From the NCBI GenBank assembly GCA_026075535.2, contig AP026538.1:7874001-7938000 (forward strand): 64,000 bases of DNA. The letters run 5' to 3'. This document shows, piece by piece, positions 34,211 through 45,215 of this stretch. Below the pieces are notes generated by a model. It worked only from the letters and a program-made list of their open reading frames with translations, was not told where the DNA came from and did not search any database. A program made the position numbers and the translations under genes. This stretch comes from Tricholoma matsutake (Eukaryota > Basidiomycota > Agaricomycetes > Agaricales > Tricholomataceae). The number at the start of each line of letters is the position of its first letter. Position 1 is the stretch's first letter.

Positions 34211-35391
34211 TGATGATACTCAACCCGGGAAAACCACCTAAACTGCCGATGAGGCAATCGATGATATTTGCAATGAGTCAGAGGAAGGTTGTGAGTTGTT
34301 CCGAATGTTTGTGGCCCAACCGATGGAAGATGACCAGTTAGTACTAGTCGTGAAGGTAGTGCTATGAGAGACGAAGGCATTTGGCGCGGTCCAATCGAGT
34401 ATTGATCGATATCGAGGGCGATCGATGAGATCGATGGCGAGCGAGTTTATCGTCGATAGTCGATGTGTGAATTCTGGAGACCTTTCAATAGGTCGATAGT
34501 ATATGAAGGGTGCGGCAAATGGCTATGAAGTGTTGGAAGGGTTGCTAGTGCTAATGACGAGAGGATGGAGGGAGGATGGAGGACGCGATGATCGCAGAGG
34601 TTTCTCATTGATCAAGAAAACCTGTAGAGACTTAGATTGTTTTAGAAAGCTGATCGGATGCTTAGAACTGTATACGAGACGATAGGTGAAGACGATTTCT
34701 TGTATTTCCAAGTAGATACTACAGAGTTTTATATGTTTTAAAGAAACTTCCTAAAATGGAATGAGAAACATGTGTAGAACATGAGGCAAAAGATATGAGT
34801 TAAGGCACAAGGCCATAAAGGAGACTGGAATCTGAACAAGAAAGATATATATCATATGATGAAAGAGTAATAAAGGGAAAGAGCTAAAAAGAGACTGTCC
34901 TTTGTGTATAAACTGCGCTAAGTCTCGCAATAATCCGTCCAGCAGGTTCTGTACACGATAGAGACTTGAAATGAGGCTGACCTATGATCAGCAGGTTTGA
35001 GCACGAGTTGGAATACGTCCTAGTGCATGGTCTTCCACCATTTAGATAACGAAGGCAGCGCCCGATGTTGCTCATAGTCTCTTGATATCGATCAATGACG
35101 CTCAATGATGGTTGATGATGCTCAATCGCGGTCGCGGCTGTTCAAAGTTGATCAGGGATGTTCGATGGTCATGTAGAGGGATCTTAGGGGCTTTCGGGGT
35201 AGTCCTAAGGTTGTGCAATGTGGGCTCTTGATATGATCAATGTTGCTGGTGATGTTTTGACATGGTTGATATGATATTGTGATCGATAGACTGGGTCGCG
35301 CTGCATCTGGGACATTGTAGGAGTTAGCCGATGTGATTAGAATGATGCTAAAGTGGTGAATCGGTCCTTGAGCCGAGGAGACGACCTATCA
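34211..35391 (-). repeat. LTR-like repeat TGATAGG family, copy B
   Basis: Minus-strand start TGATAGGTCGTCTCCTCGG at 35391, end GTATCATCA at 34211. It shares with copy A the gacatgaggc..agagtaataaaggg block (34780-34900) and the tail (gtgagtcagaggaaggttg; gggaaaaccacc). It interrupts the GGGTAC element. No target duplication is evident. Confidence 0.55.
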
Positions 35392-35525
35392 CCATACCTG
35401 CATGGGTAGGGGTACAGTATTACTGCGGGTTTTCGCGGGTTACCCGTGCTTATTCACGGGTTTCGGCATAAATATGTATTTTAATATTTTATTTACACTA
35501 AATTAATATATAGAAAAAAGAAAAA

Positions 35526-35945
35526 CCCCTCCGCTCGCGTTTGCAGTGAGGGAGGGGGTGGTGGTGGTGGTTGTCACCCAGAACAACATGAGAAACCACC
35601 CCCGCTTGCATTTGGAGCGAGGGGGGTGGTGCCTGTGGACCTCGTCCTGTTGTCCTCTTGTCTCGTCAACGACGAGGGGGTGGTGGACCTGCAATGAGAA
35701 ACCCCCATCTCATGCTAGGCATGAGGGAGGGGGAGTCAACCAAAGATAGCCCCCTCCAGCTCACATTTGAGGTGAGGGAGGGGGGAGCTGCTGTCATCAT
35801 GGCCTAGAAAATGAATATAGCCCCCTCCGGCTCGCGTTTGAAGCAAGGGAGGGGGAGCTGTTATCGTTGCCTAGAGGAAGAATATAGCCCCCTCCGGCTT
35901 GCATTTGGAGTGAGGGAGGGGGGGTGGTGCCTGCTCGTCATCCCC
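35526..35945 (+). repeat. Palindromic minisatellite, about 68-bp units (array 1)
   Basis: Each unit is a hairpin (CCCCCTCCGGCTCGC, ATTTG, then GAGYGAGGGAGGGGG) of about 35 bp plus a spacer near agctgttatcgttgcctaga. About six units, the last three about 67-70 bp apart and the first ones more irregular. It is the inverted counterpart of the array at 41255-42030. Confidence 0.75.
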
Positions 35946-36027
35946 ATCCAAAATGCATCCTGTTTCCACCCCACAAGCAGTTGCTCATGGTGGTGGTTGG
36001 GGGTGCTGTCATGGTGGTGGTCCTTGG

Positions 36028-36134
36028 GTCCTCCTTGTCCTCCTTGTCCTGTCCTCCTTGTCCTGTCCTCCTTGTCCTGTCCTCCTTGTCCTGTCCTCCT
36101 TGTCCTGTCCTCCTTGTCCTGTCCTCCTTGTCCT
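36028..36134 (+). repeat. 14-bp minisatellite GTCCTCCTTGTCCT
   Basis: Seven to eight near-perfect copies of GTCCTCCTTGTCCT. The RTRRTGQGGQDKED-like readings on the minus strand are artefacts of it. Confidence 0.85.
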
Positions 36135-36658
36135 GCCCTCATCGTTGGCATCATCATCATTGCCGGTCCCATCACCACCTTGTGAGCAGAGGCTCACAAT
36201 GGTGGTGGGTGCTGTCTGAGTCAACGGTGTTGGCTCCTTGCTATAGCACTATTAGAATCTAAAAATCGAATAAAAATATTAATTAGTTAGAAAGAAAACA
36301 AGAACGAAAGATATATAAAAAATACCTAGGGCCCAAACAACATTAAATGTCATTTGGGCCCGTTCCCTGTGCGATGTGGTCATTTTGCATCACTTCCTGG
36401 TCGTCAGAGCTCCCTGTCCCCACCCTGTGAGCAGTTGCTCACAGCAGTGGTTGGGGGTGCTATGGTAGTGTCATCGATCATCCTGTAGTTTGAAATCAAA
36501 TACATTGTGAGTGAATCAACAAAGTCAGATGATCACTCACCTGACTGGTAATTTGGTACCCGTAAACCTGTGGTTATGGGTATGGTGTTCTGCGGGTATG
36601 GCAATCCCATACCCATGACCAGAAACCTGCGGTGTTACCCATACCCGTGCTATTCCTC

Positions 36659-37061
36659 AAACACATTCAAGGAATTGTAGGTAACAGGGAACATTTACTA
36701 CATTTTTTGATTGGGTGCAGGGGTTTGAAGATTTTCTGGTGAGGACAATTCTTTTCAATAAAGGTTTAGCAGAGCTTGGCCATTCGAAATACTCCTTTGT
36801 ATCTTTTTGTGTGACAAGACAATGTACACCTTGAATATAAAAAACGTAGGACATTGGAGGAAGGCAATTTTGATGCCCCAGACATGAATCATTCTAAACT
36901 AGACAAAAGATGTTTCTGAGACAGAGAATAGCATTTGGACAACAAACCAAAGAAATATGCCTGACTGATGATATCAACTGATGATGAGGGGATTGCCAGC
37001 GTGGCACTAGCATATCATCACTATTTTCATGCTGTTCATGGCATCAGCAACAGACTGCCAG
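36659..37061. repeat. Duplicated segment, second copy (left part)
   Basis: Matches 33850-34080 from about 36820 (ggaggaaggcaatttt; ccccagacatgaatca; gatgaggggattgccagcg). It is cut at 37061 by repeat C and resumes at 38182 (gtacaggagaatcatgatcac). No gene was recognised. Confidence 0.5.
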
Positions 37062-38181
37062 TGATAGGTCTACCATGCGCACTAAGCTCTGGGAACATCT
37101 CCAGAGGCATCAACACATCAACATGCACACTCCCAACCTCTACAAACCCTGCGAGACTGCTCCAAAATTACTTTGAATGATTTCGAATGACTTTGAATGA
37201 TTTCAAACAACTTCGAACGACTTTGAATGACTTCGCAACACTTTGCAGCACTTCAAACGTCTTTGGCCACCATATACCTATCACACCGCCCTTTGGATAC
37301 ATGCAGCACACCTTGTAAGAGTTAGTGCATCACATATCGAGCACCACCAGACACAAGGAGACACAATGACGGGATTTTAGGATGCGATTGTGGCGCTTTG
37401 ACATCTTGATGATATATTGGATCAATGGGGACAGGTACCCATAATAATTGTGACTCTATATGTTTCCCTTCTCATCTTCTTTCATTTATTCTATGATTTG
37501 CAAAGATACTCTATTGTTTTATATCTTGCCTCATGTATTCCTCATGTTTTATTTCCTTTTTAGTATCACTTCTCCCAAACATATATAGCCTTGTACTAGC
37601 TACTTAGAAGGAACAGAATAGATCGTCCTCTCACACCAATCATCTGATTTAAGAGCCATTCTCTTGAGTCCAAGCATCTCGACTTAGTCTCGAAGTTCAG
37701 TGTTTTATGCCAAATTTCCTCAAACTCCTTGTACTAGCTTCTCGAAACTATCGCATATCATCTATCCCCTCTCGACGCCTTTCTGCATCCCTATAGTCTA
37801 TCCTCAGCCATCATTGAAAACGTCCTCGTCTTCTGTAAAGCCCTTTGAACTTCTTCAAACATCATCACACCTCTTTGAACTTTCTTCAAACATCATCACA
37901 ACACTTCATACACTCCTGAATTTCATTGAACTTCCCTCGAACGTCATCGCAGCACTTTGTACACTCTTGATCTTTATTGAACTTCTCTTGAACACCTTCA
38001 TAGCACTTTGAATACTCTTGAACCTCATCGAACTTCATCGGACACCCTCTAGAGTTGTTTTCATAGCCTTGGGTAATAGCAGTGATATTTAGTACCACCT
38101 TGCAACCTTCCTCTAACTAGTGTTATACCATTCGAGCCCTTATTGTGGGTTTTGTTTGGGTTTCCTGGTCAAGTATGATCA
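37062..38181 (+). repeat. LTR-like repeat TGATAGG family, copy C
   Basis: Starts TGATAGGTCTACCATGC, ends AAGTATGATCA. It has degenerate CTTTGAATGACTTCGAAC arrays (37165-37260; 37840-38040), a TATA-like atatatagcc (37580) with a downstream block agatcgtcctctcac shared with copy D, and the family tail (tagtaccacctt; aaccttcctctaac; ttttgtttgggtttcc). Confidence 0.6.
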
Positions 38182-38381
38182 CTGGGACTCACTGTCGTAC
38201 AGGAGAATCATGATCACAAATGTATGAGATAAGCTCCAGCCATTTGAAAGACATGGCTCCTTTGTTGGGAGAGCTGATCACTGCACTACCGATGATGCCA
38301 GGGACATTTTGGAAACTATGCCCAATAATTGTGATCAAAACCATCCATATATATAACTTATAAAACATTCTACATAGATGT
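38182..38381. other. Right part of duplicated segment and 3' flank
   Basis: 38196-38240 continues the duplication (gagaatcatgatcacaaatg, tatgagataagctcc). The rest is the 3' flank of the DUF6698-like gene. Confidence 0.45.
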
Positions 38382-39638
38382 TTACATATGGCTCAGTTCC
38401 TCCTTGGCACACAACTGTCCAATCCTGTCCAATGGACTTCCCTCTACTGGAACCGGGATGGATTTGGGTGACGAGTGGGGGAAGATCTGCCTGTAAACTG
38501 TTCAGGGCAATATTACATATCAAATGACATCATGAGCTTACCTGTTCCACCATTCGAGGAGGTTTTGGACTTCATGTCTCTCCCTACCATCATCGAGAAG
38601 GTCAAAAAGACTCAGATAAAATGCTTCTGAGTCTGTTACAGTGTCTGAGCGCGAAAATGTGCCAGCAGAAGACAAGGCAAAGTGAACCTACATTGTGGAT
38701 CAATGATGATTCTACCTCAGATGCTCCTTGTTATGTACTTGCCTGAGTCGCGATATATGTGATTGATGCTGTAGTTACAGATGACATGCCATGGATACAA
38801 GCATTCCTGGACTTGATAGCCTTGGATTCATCTGAGTCAACAGAGCTGTGGGATGTGAATACATGTTTATATGCCTACATTAGTGCAGTGGTTGGATTAG
38901 TAAAGGGGTAGGGTACGATGTCATATGGGAATGCACTGAGATAAGTAGTTTATTCTTGAGGAGGCCATTCCAAGGCCTTGCTGGATCAAAGTTGAGGTCT
39001 GCATAGAGGAAGAGCAGCCACTGGTCTCCACAAACATGCATCTTGCCAGACCAGAGCTTGTTCTTGATCCTGGGGAATAAGAAAATCAGTAATGCCCTAT
39101 CAATGAGTGGTGGCAAATTACTCTTCATTGGTCCAGTCGATGCCTGCTGGACACAACAGACCGCCTGTACAATCGTGATGGAAGCCGCGATCAAACTTGG
39201 TCTTGCGGCTCAATGGTGGGGACAAATGTTGGCCTGTGGGTGTTATCCAATTGATAACAGCTGCCTCCAATCCCTTTGTATCATTGGCACGAGAAGCATT
39301 GGCCCCCTTCTGAAGCTGGAAGAAGCCCTGAGAGCTGTGAGTTTAATAATTATGGTGCCACAAATCAGATCTGCAATTGAGTCAACCTCGTCATTGGAGC
39401 ATACTTCTAAAAGTCTCTCTCGCAGCCCAGATGCCATCTTGAGCAGTTCTTGAAACACCTTTTCCTCGTGGCACTCCCTAGGTCAAAATGGTATTACATA
39501 GCACCAAACAATGGAGGGCAGATAACTGAACTACCTCACATTTAATAACTCTGGGTCTATGGCATCGCCCATATGGGCAAGGCCATTGGTGAGGAGAGAC
39601 CTTACATTGCAAAAGACAAAAGTCGTCTGAAGTGGTGC
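38382..39638 (-). CDS. DUF6698-like protein, spliced, 5' end unplaced
   Basis: Minus-strand exons join across introns 39478-39534, 39070-39121, 38875-38936, 38688-38742 and 38491-38541 (51-62 nt). The product reads ANDTKGLEAAVINWITP, KTKFDRGFHHDCTGGLLCPA, GDQWLLFLYADLNFDP, then LLISAYKHVFTSHSSVD, NACIHGMSSVTTASITYIAT, VHFALSSAGTFSRSDTV and DLLDDGRERHEVQNLLEWWN, ending at TAA 38382-38384. This series of motifs is that of the DUF6698 family, abundant in Agaricomycetes and of unknown function. The intron 38688-38742 has a GC donor (gcaagt). One junction (39290-39345, before LQKGANASR) could not be resolved in frame: either an unusual intron or a frameshift. Upstream exons are not placed. Its open exons contrast with the wrecked elements around it. 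Confidence 0.7.
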
Positions 39639-40995
39639 CTGCAATGGATGAGGGGGTCAGAGGTAGAGCTGCATAAGGTGGCCATCAGGTTTCTGGGATA
39701 AATAATGATGGCCTAGAGCACAGCAGGATAACCTATGGTCGTTTTCTAGCTTCCTGCTGGAGAGCATTGTCCTGAGGCATTATATGGCGGTAGAAGAAAG
39801 GAATGGATCAAGTAAAGAAGTCAAGCTGTTGTTGATTGGGTGAACTTAAATATTATGAGTCTGGCTGGGGTTGTACCAGGAGGCTCACATGACTGGTGTG
39901 TGACTTGATCAGTACTAAAAAGCAAAGAACTTAATTTTTTGCATTCCTCACCGTTTTATTCCTGCCACTAAGGTATCATGGACAGAGAATGCGATACCTG
40001 TGCCAACTACAATGCCTTTGGATATGACCCAGATGGGCATATTGTGTGGCTCAGCGCAGTGCTCTTTGGGTTTGATTGGGTCCCCCCTTTCCCCTCCCAA
40101 CAATTTGTCAGCCACCTTGAGCCTCCTCGATTTGGTCCTCCAGCATACTATCAGCGCAGCTGCCTCCCAGAAGGCTTTACTCCCAACCCACCTCCAGATT
40201 TTTATGGCTGCCATCCATCTCCACCATATGTTGACCTGCCTACCCCATGGGAATTGTCAATCTCTGATGTGATACGATGGGCTGAAAATTTTGGGCATCA
40301 TTGAGATTAATTCTTGAATGGCCTAGGCCATGAATCACCTGACAAGGACTACGTGACCAATGACAATATATGGATATACACTGAGGGAGAGGATGAGGGT
40401 GGCAACAATAGGTGTTACTCAGATGCACCCACAGAAATTATTGCAAATGACTTGGATGACAAAGACCCACTGGTAACAGTTGACGTTGACTGAAGGGAAG
40501 AGAGCCGGGTAACCCTATTTGAATCAAATAGGCTCATTCAACTTTACTAGTTTCTAATGCTGCCATGAACCCTTTACTAGAGGCGCTCCAAGTCAATTTC
40601 TAGAATGTATTGCTTTGAATCCAATTTTATGTGAGCATGAGATGCATAGTCAAAGGACAAAGTTAGATTGGTCTGTTGCAAACAGATGGAAGCCTCGCAA
40701 GGCTGTTTGTGCAATGTGAGCTTCAGTGCAGGGAATTCTGATAGTGGGAGGTTGGGAGGGATTTGTGACATGCGTAGGAATAGTAAATATTGTGAACAGA
40801 CTCACAAATGGTTTTCCTGAGCTGGCCTCCCCAGATTTGATGTCAGTGCATCAGAGAACCGCTGCACGTTGTCTCGCACGAGATAGTAGCCCAGCTGAAG
40901 AAGCTGGTATTTGTTGTGCCCCATGCTCATGCATATCTGTTAACCCACTGCTTATTATAAGAACATTTTATGGATAATGACTGACTCACAGATAA
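39639..40995. other. Unassigned stretch, possible 5' exons of DUF6698 gene
   Basis: 39700-39990 (minus) may hold further 5' exons (ALQQEARKRP at about 39750) but no start is convincing. A plus-strand frame at 39978-40304 (108 residues, rich in Pro, containing CDTCANYNAFGYDPDGHIVW) is open but matches nothing I know. 40310-40995 holds nothing recognisable. Confidence 0.3.
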
Positions 40996-42182
40996 GGCAT
41001 GACATGGGTATGAGTAACACCATGATAATGTGGTCACAGGTATGCTCGGGTACGGGTATGGGTTGGACATTGGCGTACCCAGGCAATACCATACCTGTTC
41101 CCACAGTTGTATGGGTTTTTGTGGGTACCAATAGCTGGGTGCCTAATCACCTGACTTTGTTGATCAATGTCAACAATCATCAATATCCATCGACAACGAC
41201 ATCAACAGCAAGACAATGTCAACAATGGCAACAACCAACCCCCTCTGGGTGACCACCACCACCTCCTATCTTGCTCCAAATGCAAGTGGAGGGGTTTCTT
41301 ATTCTATTCTAGGCAACAACATCCCTCTCTAGGCAACAACGGCACCAATGGCCCCTCCCCCACTCCAAATGCGAGTGGGGTGATCTCTGGTTTGATTCTA
41401 GGCAACTATGGCACCAATGGCCCCTCCCACACTCCAAACATGAGCGGGTGATTTCTGGTTTGATTCTAGGCAACCATGGCCACCACCACCCCCTCCCTCA
41501 CTTCAAACGTGAGCTGGGGGGTTCTAGTTTTTTCTAGGTGACAACAGCCACCACCTACCCCCTCCCTTGGTCCAAATGCAAGTGGAGGATTCTAGTATCT
41601 GTTTCTAGGTGACAATGGCCACCCCCACCCCCTCCCTCAGTGCAAATGCGAGTGGAGGGGTTTCTTGTTACATTCTTGGCAACTACAGGCAGCACCCCCC
41701 CTCCCCCCCTTCTATCGCTGCAAACACAAGCAGGGGGGTGGGGTTTCTCATTCTGTTCTCGGCGACTATGGCCACCATGTCCCCCCCTTGCTCACTTCAA
41801 ATGTGAGTCAAGGGGCTCTTATGTTCTTCTGGGTGGCTGTGACAATGACGACCCCTCCCTTGCATCTACTGTGAGTGGAGGGGTTTTTCTGATTCCATTC
41901 TGGGTGGCTACAACAACAATGACCCCTCCCTCGCTGCTAATGCGAGTGGAGGGGTTCTTTATTTAGTTCTGGGTGGTTATGACAACAACGACCCCTCCCT
42001 CACTGCTAATGCGAGTGGAGGGGTTTCTTAGTGTATCTAATTATGTAGATATACCCGTTGAAACCCATGGGGTACCTGTGGGTTTCAACCAAAACCCCCC
42101 CATACCCATGGTAAAACTGCACCCATGACCATAATGGGTACGGGTACATGAAATTATACCCGGGGGTTACCTGAGTCATGCC
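40996..42182. mobile_element. GGGTAC-type TIR element with hairpin array, copy 2
   Basis: Flanked by ACTCACAGATAA (40984-40995 and about 42185-42196). Ends GGCATGACATGGGTATGAG and, inverted, GGCATGACTCAGGTAACC are imperfect TIRs. G-rich GGGTAC/GGGTATGG segments lie at both ends (41035-41110; 42045-42175). The centre is the hairpin array at 41255-42030, inverted relative to copy 1. No coding capacity. The long duplication (12 bp here, 9 bp for copy 1) could indicate a MULE-like mechanism, which is inference. Confidence 0.68.
41255..42030 (-). repeat. Palindromic minisatellite, about 70-bp units (array 2)
   Basis: About eleven units of 66-85 bp. Each is CCCCTCCCTCACT, CCAAATG, then CGAGTGGAGGGG plus a spacer such as attctaggcaacaacggcac. 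Stem changes are often compensated on both sides (CCCCCCTTGCTCAC...GTGAGTCAAGGGG), which keeps the hairpin. Reverse-complement of the 35526-35945 units. Confidence 0.78.
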
Positions 42183-43813
42183 CTACTCACAGATAAATGG
42201 AGTCCAGCAGTACATTGCTGATGGTGACCCTACATGTGAGTCAAGTGGCCTGACTTTTATTGATCAGTCAAGGGTTCTGTGAGAAATTTCTAATTTAGGA
42301 TAGCCTGCACATCAAAGATCGTCCAAGCCTTGCATAACTGTACAATGTACTAATACACATAATAAAAGAGGGTAACAAGGTTAATAGTGAAGGTGAAGGG
42401 AGGGAAAAGGAAGTTGATTATGGAGACATTTGGATTTCTGATTGGGATTCATGAGAGGCATTCCACGTGAAGAGGAAAAAATACCAATGGATTATCTTGG
42501 GGGCGCTGTAGTTCTAATAATGTCAGAGATAGAAAGTAGGGATCAAGAGAGGATGATTATTTACTCCACCAATCTCATTCCAATCTCTTTGATTATGCCA
42601 CTGATGACTCTGACCATGCCACATCATTGACTTCTCAAGCATTTTCTCCTCCCTTCAAGTTTCTAGACCAATGCATACATGAGACAGACAGATGGAGGTA
42701 TATGGTTGGCAGCAAACATGAGGTTGAGTTGCAGGCAGCAAGGGAGTGGAGAGCATGCCACACTGAAAATACCAATGCCAGGATCATATTGCGCCCCCAA
42801 GTTAGGATACCAAAGCCAGAATTCCCAGTCTTTGAGAAGTTCTTGCATCTTAGCTTCACTTTCAAGCCACACTCCAAAATCTCCTCTGCCTTGGGCCCAC
42901 GGATGGTGATATGCACAGCGATCTTTTGGTTATGATGGATACCAATGATACAGAAGGCTTTCAAAGTTACTGGAAATTGTTCCAGGGCTTTCTATGCTCA
43001 GGTTGTCTAACTGAAATCATTGAGTTTCACAGAACAGTTGGATTAATGGAACACACTAACAAGTTTATTGATGCGAGGCTCTCATTTGAACAGAAGCATT
43101 GATCCCAAAATTAGGGCTGATCACTCCGGCTTGCCATATCAAGGGTGATGAATTTGACTCCTCAGAGTCTGCATTGGACCAGCAGACTAAACTCCGAAAT
43201 GGTTGACTCAGACTTGGATGTTGCTTTCTCCACAGCGCTTGGCTGTCCATCATCATGAACATTGGATATATTGAGCAACCATCTGCAACTGCTGTTCTGG
43301 GAAGGTGGGCCTGTCACCTGTCCTGTGTCACTGTTAGCTTATCCTTACAACACAGAGCTGTCTGGATTAAAGTCTCTACCATACCAGCTGATAACCCTTA
43401 GGCTCCCTTGGCAGCCTAACTCCATCAAGTCACAAATCCAAAAGATGCTCCATCTGTAGTGTGTCAAAAAGACCTGAAGCAATGCTGGTAAGTATTGCTT
43501 ACCAAACTTGTGTATCTGTAGTAAGGCCATTTCATAGTAGAATCCAAGTAGGCTGTGGGCCTAGTTTCATCATCAGATGTTTTTGTATAAGTTTTTGTGT
43601 ACTACAGTCATCACAATAAATAGTTATCTCATGACAACTACAAGGGGCACTGTCTAAGGCGAAGGAACTATGGGAGGCGAGGAAGAGGTTGAAAAGGCAT
43701 CCCCTGGATAAGCCACAGCCCATCTGACAGACTATGGTTGAGGCATCTATTGTTGTGGCAATCAACATCAGCATTGGCCCAGGTCTATCTATCTATGTTA
43801 ATTAGATATGTAG
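42183..43813. other. Unrecognised sequence, possibly old transposon-gene debris
   Basis: Frames of about 100 residues exist (plus 42627-42935, containing [20 protein letters not shown]), but I recognise none and both strands are similarly open. No repeat structure is evident. Confidence 0.25.
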
Positions 43814-44287
43814 TTAATTATAGCTTGTGTGGGAGTCAAAGGTATCATCATTGTCTTCATTGCTCAGAAGCAATTCATCATCATCTAGTAAGTTGTCCAA
43901 ATCTGAGGCACTGCTGCTGCTTCCCAATCCATGATCCTTCCAACTTGAATCTGACCCAGAATCGTCATCAGGGTCTTCCATGTCCAAATCCAAATTCATG
44001 GAGAGGTTGACCCTTGGGCAGTCTAACACAGTTTCTGAGTCAGAACCCTGGTCAGAGTCACCATCTGGCTGCTCAAAGAGCATGCCAGCAGATGATCTTT
44101 GATTGAAATTGTCATGCTTCTGGTGTGTATAGAGATGCCCAACCCCAAGGCCCCAGTGATAACACATGATCATGTCTCTGTCAACAAATCTACAATAAAA
44201 AATGATAGGCTGAATACACCATAATGATGGCTTCCAAAGAAATGGTTCACCTGTTGACATAGTAAACCTTTCAATCTTCTTGATCTC

Positions 44288-44983
44288 TGTCAAGAACTGT
44301 TCCTCGCCCGATCATCCGTCCAACCCTTTCCCACACGTCAAACTTGATTTTTGTCTACGCCTCCCGATTTTGTTCCCAGCCACCTTGCACTGCCCACACT
44401 GCTGTGCACCAGGCCACCTTGTACAGCATCCACGGCTGCCTTCCCAAGGCTGCCATCTCTATTGCAAATTCAACTATGGATTCCTGTGTGGCTCCCGCAG
44501 ATAATTTATCTATGCAGTCGAGACACTGCCACAGTCTTCATTCCTGACCCACATTATTCCGGACTACAGTATTTAAGCTTAGTTAGTTTCGCCTTGTATT
44601 CCTCAGTTCATATATCGACATAGACTCGACTTTAATCTGCCAATCCAAACCTCCTTCTACTCCAACCTCAGTTCTATAAGAGTCTGAACTCCATTTGACT
44701 CAACCTCCAGTCTCCCTCTGAAGTTCTAACCTCATCTGAACTTAACCTAAGTCCCTCTGTACTCCTTCCCGCGTTTACCCACACTTTCCCATTCCTACCT
44801 CCAAACCTCCAACTTGAAATTAGGACACCAGACGAGGTGAAGGGCACAGCTTCTTACAAGCTGAAGCCAAGTCCTTTCCGTTTCCCCTCCCGCAGAATCC
44901 ACAAGGACCTGACAACCTTCCATAAACAACACCCACAGTGTCCGATCGGATTCCGACAAACCCTCTAGGATCAGTTCTTAACA
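44288..44983 (+). repeat. 5' LTR of the antisense-gene gypsy
   Basis: 696 bp with TATA region agtatttaagc (about 44568) and the block gacgaggtgaagggc..cttcttacaagctgaagcc shared with 21955-22559 and 56102-56807. Confidence 0.92.
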
Positions 44984-45215
44984 GTATATATGAACTCACA
45001 CTTCACTCGTCCATTTCCTCTCTATGACCCCTACCGAGACCCACCAGCACACAACAAGAAACTCCCAACGTGCCGGTACTATTCCAGGGATCTCTGCAAT
45101 CCAGCGATCCACCCTTTCTGACCCTCGACCTGCCACTACTTTTGGAGTGTCTTCCAGACCCTCAAACATCTTCTGACAAATCGGCTCAGGAGCCCCCTCA
45201 ATCAGTGTGAATCTC

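Larger units (their letters stand above)
34144..36658. mobile_element. GGGTAC-type TIR element with hairpin array, copy 1
   Basis: Flanked by AAACACATT at 34135-34143 and 36659-36667. The left end taaggagtgccaggggtaac and the inverted right end gaggaatagcacgggtatgg form imperfect TIRs rich in GGGTAC/GGGTATGG. It contains a palindromic minisatellite (35526-35945), a 14-bp minisatellite (36028-36134), a GGGCCCAAAC palindrome (36330-36361) and GTGAGCAGTTGCTCAC hairpins. Repeat B (34211-35391) has inserted within it. No coding capacity was seen, so it is non-autonomous. Confidence 0.68.

Noticed and set aside
35861..36262. Long open frames over 35.8-36.3 kb on both strands (GQGGQDKED-type proteins)
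   Set aside because: Produced by the 14-bp minisatellite and GC-rich hairpins; no start context or domain.
36545..36650. GGGTAC/GGGTATGG runs as telomere repeats
   Set aside because: Not a regular TTAGGG array; they form the imperfect TIRs of a transposon with target duplications.
39978..40304. Real plus-strand gene of 108 residues
   Set aside because: No recognisable domain and both strands are open; left as unassigned.
41255..42030. CRISPR-like array (palindromic repeats with spacers)
   Set aside because: Spacers are themselves repeated and diverging, repeats are not identical, no cas genes, and the setting is eukaryotic. A minisatellite explains it.
45024..45215. Gag start at ATG 45024
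   Set aside because: An in-frame TGA at 45177 is shared by both family copies, so the start at 45216 is more likely.
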